Assembly: GCA_026126105.1 (NCBI GenBank)
Contig: JAHCJV010000002.1
Coordinates: forward strand, 124,001 to 188,000
Reading direction: 5' to 3'
DNA from: Enhydrobacter sp.
GTDB taxonomy: Bacteria; Pseudomonadota; Alphaproteobacteria; Reyranellales; Reyranellaceae
Length of the DNA stretch: 64,000 nucleotides
Shown here one piece after another: positions 59,707-64,000 of the stretch. The first letter of the stretch is position 1. Each line of letters begins with the position of its first letter. The translations under genes and the position numbers were made by a program. The notes beneath the pieces were generated by a model. The model was given only the letters and a program-made list of their open reading frames with translations, did not search any database and had not been told where the DNA came from.

Positions 59707-59979
59707 ATGACCGCAATGCGAAGGTGCTTCCTGCCGGCCGTGACGCTCCTGGCTGTTTTGCCCGGCCCCGGCATGGCGCAGAACACCGACGCCGCTTATT
59801 GTGCGCGGCTTGCCGAACTCGTCACGAGATACGTCGGCAAGCAGATCAACGGCCAGAATCGGCCCGACTCCGACTCGCTGGTGGCGATGGATCGCTGCGA
59901 CCATGGCGACACCGCAACGGGAATTCCGATTCTCGAGAAGAAACTGCTGAACGGCGGCTTCACGCTGCCGCCGCGATAG
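59707..59979 (+). CDS. small exported protein, paralogue 1
   Basis: A 90-residue protein with a signal peptide (RCFLPAVTLLAVLPGPG, cleavage after GMAQ). The mature part has two cysteines (AAYCARLAELVTRYVG and MDRCDHGDTATGI) and ends IPILEKKLLNGGFTLPPR. This plan, YC-x-LAxL...C...IPxLExxLxxxGxTLPPR, repeats in the next gene, 7 bp later. The pair is therefore a tandem duplication of one family, which I do not recognise. ATG 59716 is an alternative start. Nothing suggests an enzyme; a disulfide-linked periplasmic protein is likely. Confidence 0.75.
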   Translation: MTAMRRCFLPAVTLLAVLPGPGMAQNTDAAYCARLAELVTRYVGKQINGQNRPDSDSLVAMDRCDHGDTATGIPILEKKLLNGGFTLPPR

Positions 59980-59986
59980 GACGACG

Positions 59987-60328
59987 ATGAAACGAATTTT
60001 GATGCTCGCGTTTGTTGTGTCCCTCGTCGGCGGCACGACCGCCTGCGGCGACAAGCCGACCGATACGGCCGGCCCGCCGGCTGCGGCACCTTCCGCGAGC
60101 GCGGCATCTCCCGCGAGCGCGGACTCGCCGGGCGACAGGGCCTATTGCGACGCGCTCGGCGCGCTCGCCATGCGCTTCATTCGCACCGCCGGAGGCGACG
60201 GCGGCTCGGCGCCCGACCTCAACGTTCTGGGGGCAATCAGCGATTGCAACAGGGGCCGTTACGACAGGGCGATCCCCTTTCTCGAAAGGCGGCTGCGCGG
60301 CGTGGGCGTCACTCTCCCGCCGCGTTGA
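59987..60328 (+). CDS. small lipoprotein, paralogue 2
   Basis: A 113-residue protein with a lipoprotein signal ([19 protein letters not shown], lipobox TTAC). An Ala/Pro/Ser-rich linker (residues about 24-50) precedes a domain with two cysteines ([16 protein letters not shown] and [13 protein letters not shown]) and the same ending [18 protein letters not shown]. It is the lipid-anchored sister of the preceding gene, 7 bp upstream. Its last 20 bases overlap the end of the convergent purC gene. The family is unknown to me. Confidence 0.78.
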   Translation: MKRILMLAFVVSLVGGTTACGDKPTDTAGPPAAAPSASAASPASADSPGDRAYCDALGALAMRFIRTAGGDGGSAPDLNVLGAISDCNRGRYDRAIPFLERRLRGVGVTLPPR

Positions 60329-61232
60329 GCGCTTTGCCCGTCAAACGGCGATAGGCCTCCAGGTACCGCTTGCTGGTCGCATCGACGACTTCGGCCGGGA
60401 GCCTGGGCGGTGGCGCATCGCCGTTCCAGCGGCCGGCATGGCGCTCGACGTCGAGCCAGTCGCGCAGTGGCTGCTTGTCGAAGCTGGGTTGTGGCCGGCC
60501 GGGCTGGTAGCCGTCGGCTGGCCAGAAGCGCGAGCTGTCGGGCGTCATCACCTCGTCGATAAGGATGATCTCGCCGTCCCTGGCGCGACCGAACTCGAAC
60601 TTGGTGTCGGCAATGATGATGCCCTGCGCCGCCGCGACATCGCGACCCTTGCCGTACACGAGCCTGGTCAGGCGCTCGAGCTCCGCGGTCACCTCGGCGC
60701 CCAGGATCTCGCGCATGCGCCCGACGGTGATATTCTCGTCGTGGCCGCTTTCGGCCTTGGTCGCCGGACTGAAGATGGGGGTGTCGAGCCGCGCGCTCTC
60801 GCTCAGGCCCTCCGGCATCGGCTCGCCGGCCAGCGTCCCGCTCGCGGCGTACTCGCGCCACGCCGAACCCGAAAGATAGCCGCGGATCACGCATTCGATC
60901 GGGAACACCGTGCCGCGCTTGCACAGCATGGCCCGTCCGACGATCGCCTCGCGATGCTCCTTCAATGCCGGCACTGCGGCGATGATTTCACCGGCATCGG
61001 CCGAAATCAGGTGATGCTTGACCAGCCCGCCGAGCTGGCGGAACCACCAGGCGCTGAGCTGCGTCAGCACCGCTCCCTTCATCGGGATCGGCTCGGCCAT
61101 GACCACGTCGTAGGCGCTGACCCGGTCGGAGGCGACCAGCAGCAGCCGGTCGCCGTCGACCTCGTAGACGTCGCGAACCTTGCCGCGTGCGATTCGCCGC
61201 AACGGCAGATCGCTGGCAGTCATCAGAAGCAT
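60309..61232 (-). CDS. purC: phosphoribosylaminoimidazole-succinocarboxamide synthase
   Basis: A 307-residue SAICAR synthetase, joining CAIR and aspartate with ATP in purine synthesis. Seen: [39 protein letters not shown], the signature [49 protein letters not shown] and [14 protein letters not shown]. The larger yeast-like size class is seen in alphaproteobacteria. ATG 61232 is chosen over 61223 and the upstream in-frame codons. It converges on the small lipoprotein gene with a 20-bp overlap. Confidence 0.95.
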   Translation of the reverse strand: MLLMTASDLPLRRIARGKVRDVYEVDGDRLLLVASDRVSAYDVVMAEPIPMKGAVLTQLSAWWFRQLGGLVKHHLISADAGEIIAAVPALKEHREAIVGRAMLCKRGTVFPIECVIRGYLSGSAWREYAASGTLAGEPMPEGLSESARLDTPIFSPATKAESGHDENITVGRMREILGAEVTAELERLTRLVYGKGRDVAAAQGIIIADTKFEFGRARDGEIILIDEVMTPDSSRFWPADGYQPGRPQPSFDKQPLRDWLDVERHAGRWNGDAPPPRLPAEVVDATSKRYLEAYRRLTGKALNAAGE

Positions 61233-61253
61233 GCTTTTCTCGCCTCTCTCCGT

Positions 61254-61334
61254 CGTCCTGAGCGAAGCGAAGGACCTCACGACGGCCCCAGACTCGTTGG
61301 TCGCTCGGCCAGATCCTTCGCTACGCTCAGGATG
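61254..61334. repeat. REP-like inverted repeat pair
   Basis: CGTCCTGAGCGAAGCGAAGG begins a 24-bp arm at 61254-61277, and its near inverse begins AGATCCTTCGCTACGCTCAG at 61311-61334, with a 33-bp gap. About four of 24 positions differ. This TCCTGAGCGAAGCGAAGGA family is a widespread extragenic palindrome in alphaproteobacteria. It lies in the 130-bp gap between the CMD gene and purC and can fold in RNA from both strands. Confidence 0.7.
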
Positions 61335-61362
61335 ACAAGATCTACCCTCTGAACGACAGGAC

Positions 61363-61755
61363 CTACTTCTCGTTGTTCATCTCGTGGAACACTTCCTTCG
61401 CCGTCAGCAGCGCCTCGCGTACCGACGGCAGGCCGATATAGCCGCCGAGATGGAGCAGCGCCTCGGACAGCTCGTCCTCCGTCCAGCCCTGGTTGCGCGC
61501 CATGCGCAGATGGATCGCGAGCTCCGGCCAGCGTGCCTGCGCCGTATCCGAGATCACGCAGATCAGCGCCCTGGTCTTGAGGTCGAGACCCGGCCGCGAC
61601 CACAACATGCCGAACACGGCCTCGCGCGCATAGTCGCCGAACTTCTTCATCATCGGGTCGTCGTAGACCGTCGCATTCATCTTCGCGGCGTACGTCTCGC
61701 CCATCAATTTGGCGCGGATCTCGGTGCCCTTCTTGTAGTTCTCGCTCTCAGCCAT
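61363..61755 (-). CDS. carboxymuconolactone decarboxylase family protein (PcaC-like)
   Basis: A 130-residue CMD-fold protein close in size to PcaC. Seen: [60 protein letters not shown] and [20 protein letters not shown]. The H-x-R...H pattern near IHLRMA fits the decarboxylase group, and the CxxC of AhpD is absent. ATG 61755 follows AAGGAGG. It is 38 bp after kdpE in the same direction, but a functional link with potassium sensing is not expected. No other protocatechuate genes are near. Confidence 0.88.
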   Translation of the reverse strand: MAESENYKKGTEIRAKLMGETYAAKMNATVYDDPMMKKFGDYAREAVFGMLWSRPGLDLKTRALICVISDTAQARWPELAIHLRMARNQGWTEDELSEALLHLGGYIGLPSVREALLTAKEVFHEMNNEK

Positions 61756-61793
61756 CTTTTCCTCCTTCGTGGAGGCCGGAGCGTAGCCTTCCC

Positions 61794-62477
61794 TCACACC
61801 AGCCGGTAGCCGATTCCGGGTTCGGTCAGCACGTGCCGCGGTGTGGAAGGCTCCGCCTCGATCTTCTGGCGCAGCTGCCGGACATAGACCCGCAGGTACT
61901 GCGGATCGACCGATTCGTCGCGCCACACCTCACGCAGCAGGTGCCTGTGGGTCAGCACCTTGCCGGCGTGGATCACGAGCTGCTCGAGGATGTCGTATTC
62001 CTTGGGCGAGAGCCTGATGTCCTCCTGCCCGCGCCTCACCAGGCGACGCACCAGGTCGACGCGGAGATCGCCGCTGGTGAACGTGCGGTCCGCCCCCTGC
62101 TGCTGCAGCCGGTGGCGAAGGGCTGCGCGGATGCGGGCCATCAGCTCGTCGGCGCCGAACGGCTTGGTGACGTAGTCGTCGGCGCCGGCGTCGAGCGCCG
62201 TCACCTTGGCTGCCTCGTCGCCCCGGCTCGACAAGACGACAATCGGCACCGGTCCCGCTTCGCGGATCTTCGAGATCAGCGTCAGGCCGTCGACATCGGG
62301 CAGGCCGAGGTCGAGCAGCACCAGGTCGGGCCGGTGATGGCGCAACGCCGTCAAAGCTTCGGCGCCAGTCGAGGCCTCGATCGTGCGATAGTCCTGCGCG
62401 CCGAGCGTCATGCGCAGCAGGCGGCGGATCGGCGGCTCGTCCTCGACGATCAGGATGACGGCAGCATCTCCGGTCAT
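61794..62477 (-). CDS. kdpE: KdpE response regulator
   Basis: A 227-residue OmpR-type regulator. Seen: ILIVEDEPPIRRLLRMTLGA, the phosphorylation site in LVLLDLGLPDVDGLTLISKI, the lysine in DDYVTKPFGADELMARIRAA, and a winged HTH with LSPKEYDILEQLVIHAGKVL and YLRVYVRQLRQKIE. Together with the overlapping kdpD upstream (4 bp), it should switch on kdpFABC potassium uptake; those structural genes would be beyond the right edge. QDYRTIEASTGAEAL is typical of KdpE. Confidence 0.93.
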   Translation of the reverse strand: MTGDAAVILIVEDEPPIRRLLRMTLGAQDYRTIEASTGAEALTALRHHRPDLVLLDLGLPDVDGLTLISKIREAGPVPIVVLSSRGDEAAKVTALDAGADDYVTKPFGADELMARIRAALRHRLQQQGADRTFTSGDLRVDLVRRLVRRGQEDIRLSPKEYDILEQLVIHAGKVLTHRHLLREVWRDESVDPQYLRVYVRQLRQKIEAEPSTPRHVLTEPGIGYRLV

Positions 62478-64000
62478 GACGGATAGCTGATCACGAATTC
62501 GGCTCCGCGGCGATCGTGGCGATTGCGGGCAGCGATGCTGCCGCCCTGAACCTCGACGAAGCCCTTGGCGATGGCGAGTCCCAGCCCCGTCCCTGCGCGC
62601 CGCCGGTCGCCGTCGTCGGCGCGATAGAACTTGTCGAACAGGCGTCCCAGCGCCGCAGGATCGATGCCCGGGCCTTCGTCCCGCACGACGATCTCGACCC
62701 CGCCTCCCTTGACTCCACCGTCGGCGCGGCGGCCCTCGACTTCGATGCGGCCGCCCGGCGCGGAGTATTTTGCCGCGTTGTCGAGGATGTTGAAAAGCGC
62801 CTGCTCGGCCAGCACGAAGTCGAGCGACGGGGTCGGCAAATCGGGCCCCACGATCGACGTAACGACGCGGTCCTTGAGGACGGGTCCAGCGCGGCGCAGC
62901 GTGGTCGAGATCAGGTCGCCAACCTCGACCGCCTCGCGCTTGGGCACGATCACGCCGGCGTCCAGCCGCGTCATGTCCAGCAGGTTGCCGACGAAGCGGT
63001 CGAGCCGCTCGGCCTGGCTCAACGCGGTTTCCAGCAGTTCATCGCGGGTGGCGTCGTCATACCGGTCGCGATAGCTCCTCAAACTGGACAAGGCGCCGAT
63101 GATCGAGGCGAGCGGCGTGCGCAGGTCGTGCGAGACCGAGGTCAGCATCGCCGAGCGCAGCCGTTCGCGCTCCGCGCCGAGCCGCGCCTGGTCGATGTCG
63201 GCGGCAAGCGTCACCCGCTCGATCGCCACGGCCGTCTGGTTACCCACTGCCTCCAACAGGCGGCGGGCGGAAGAGGAGACCTCGCCCGTCTTGCCGGTTG
63301 GCAGGACGCCGATCACGGCGATCGAGGAACGGCTGGTGCGGATCGGCATGAACAGCCAGCGCCCGCCAGGCAAGGTGTCGGTGCCCCTGCCGGCCGGCCG
63401 CTCGGCGTCCCAAGACCAGCGCGCCGCCGCGAGGTCGGCGTCGCTGAAATCGCTGTCGGGCGGGAAGGCGGCGCGCAGGACCAGCTTGCCGGCGTCCGGC
63501 GGGCTCCTATCGGGCATCAGGACTGCGATCTCAGCGTGCATCAGGCGGGCGAGATGAGAGACCACGATCCACAGCAGGTCGTCGAGGTCGATCACGCCAG
63601 CGATCTTGCGGCTGAAGGCATAAAGCTCGGCCGTGGTGCGCGCCTCGCGCCGCGCGGCCTCGGTCTGGGCGCGGGTGCGCGTCCCCAGCGCGCTCGCGGC
63701 AATCGCCACGAACATGAGGAAGAACAGCGCCAGAAGATTTGCCGGGTCGGAGATGGTGAACTGGTAGAGAGGCGGCAGGAAGAAGAAGTTGAAGCACAGG
63801 ACGGACAGCCCGGACACCCAGAGCGACGGAACCAGCCCGTGGCGCGCCGCCGCGATCATGACGGGCACGACGAAGATCAGGGAGATGTTGGGCAGATCGA
63901 CATAGTCGTCGATGAGCACGCCTGCGGCCGTCGCGGCCGCGGTTGTCGCGATGCCTTCGGCGTAGGGTCCGACGGTCCGCGGGGCATCGAGCAGCCAGTC
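62474..64000 (-). CDS. kdpD: KdpD sensor kinase, C-terminal part (5' end outside window)
   Basis: The C-terminal 508 codons of KdpD. The frame is open to the right edge, so the GTG at 63919 is internal. Seen: the DUF4118 four-helix membrane block (NISLIFVVPVMIAAARHGLV, VLCFNFFFLPPLYQFTISDP), a GAF-like region with YAFSRKIAGVIDLDDLLWIV, the H-box TSVSHDLRTPLASIIGALSS, and the ATPase boxes NILDNAAKYSAPG and GTGLGLAIAKGFVEVQGGSI. The N-terminal KdpD and USP domains lie outside. It senses potassium limitation or turgor and phosphorylates KdpE, which overlaps it. Confidence 0.93.
   Translation of the reverse strand, partial: DWLLDAPRTVGPYAEGIATTAAATAAGVLIDDYVDLPNISLIFVVPVMIAAARHGLVPSLWVSGLSVLCFNFFFLPPLYQFTISDPANLLALFFLMFVAIAASALGTRTRAQTEAARREARTTAELYAFSRKIAGVIDLDDLLWIVVSHLARLMHAEIAVLMPDRSPPDAGKLVLRAAFPPDSDFSDADLAAARWSWDAERPAGRGTDTLPGGRWLFMPIRTSRSSIAVIGVLPTGKTGEVSSSARRLLEAVGNQTAVAIERVTLAADIDQARLGAERERLRSAMLTSVSHDLRTPLASIIGALSSLRSYRDRYDDATRDELLETALSQAERLDRFVGNLLDMTRLDAGVIVPKREAVEVGDLISTTLRRAGPVLKDRVVTSIVGPDLPTPSLDFVLAEQALFNILDNAAKYSAPGGRIEVEGRRADGGVKGGGVEIVVRDEGPGIDPAALGRLFDKFYRADDGDRRRAGTGLGLAIAKGFVEVQGGSIAARNRHDRRGAEFVISYPS

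Overview
This 64 kb window is gene-dense, high-GC DNA (about two thirds G+C by eye). It reads as the chromosome of a metabolically versatile, free-living alphaproteobacterium. Supporting signs are a SAM-II riboswitch in front of metZ, the argD-argF-hslO cluster, FixL/FixJ-like two-component genes, NikR, many Bug/TctC solute-binding proteins, CaiB-type CoA transferases and MmgE/PrpD genes. A Reyranella-like or other Rhizobiales/Rhodospirillales-type soil organism would fit, but the genus is a guess. I see no rRNA, tRNA, CRISPR array, prophage or complete insertion sequence. Many genes overlap by 4 bp (ATGA or GTGA), and several starts are GTG or TTG.

Layout. 1-1.6 kb: surface polysaccharide genes (cut-off GT61 glycosyltransferase, sulfotransferase). 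1.6-4.9 kb: argD-argF-hslO with a recognisable promoter and leader hairpin. 5.0-7.7 kb: a large RTX-type secreted protein made of tandem 154-157-residue modules. 7.7-11.2 kb: enolase-superfamily enzyme, argE-like deacylase, folE, apaG. 11.2-14.9 kb: a nickel regulon (nicO-type permease, nikR, divergent TonB receptor) with a 28-bp NikR-type operator. 14.9-16.8 kb: CDF transporter, thioesterase and divergent MarR regulator. 16.8-18.8 kb: metZ and tenA behind a SAM-II riboswitch and terminator. 18.9-26.6 kb: a damaged amidohydrolase start, a LysR regulator without a normal start codon, and a catabolic operon (Bug protein, NtaA-like monooxygenase, AtuA family, DUF4387, MmgE/PrpD). This ends in a toxin-antitoxin pair and a decayed Bug gene.

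26.6-37.7 kb: a ThDP enzyme, RRM/Gly-rich RNA-binding protein, DUF1194, hydrolases, class II aldolase, CMD protein, LysE exporter, cyclase, and an opgC-SGNH pair. 37.7-44.3 kb: a LytS/LytTR pair, two alpha/beta hydrolases, a lone receiver and a FixJ/FixL-like pair. Two promoters here share an 18-bp motif, and one drives an mRNA whose Shine-Dalgarno lies inside a perfect 10-bp hairpin. 44.3-53.1 kb: CaiB, Bug, nitroreductase, EmrAB with HxlR, and CsoR with a Cu-ATPase around a palindromic operator. 53.1-56 kb: an orphan JAMM/JAB protein and a LemA-TPM-TPM operon. 56-59.6 kb: an ABC importer co-oriented with a 2OG-Fe(II) oxygenase. 59.7-64 kb: two tandem small secreted paralogues, purC, a REP-like element, a CMD protein and kdpE-kdpD (cut by the window end).

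The best candidates for something undescribed are the FixJ-linked promoter motif with the SD-sequestering hairpin, the SAM-II switch with a duplicated pairing strand that also covers tenA, the AtuA/DUF4387/monooxygenase/PrpD catabolic operon, the ABC importer with oxygenase, and the orphan JAMM protein. All functional statements come from reading motifs; no database search was run.
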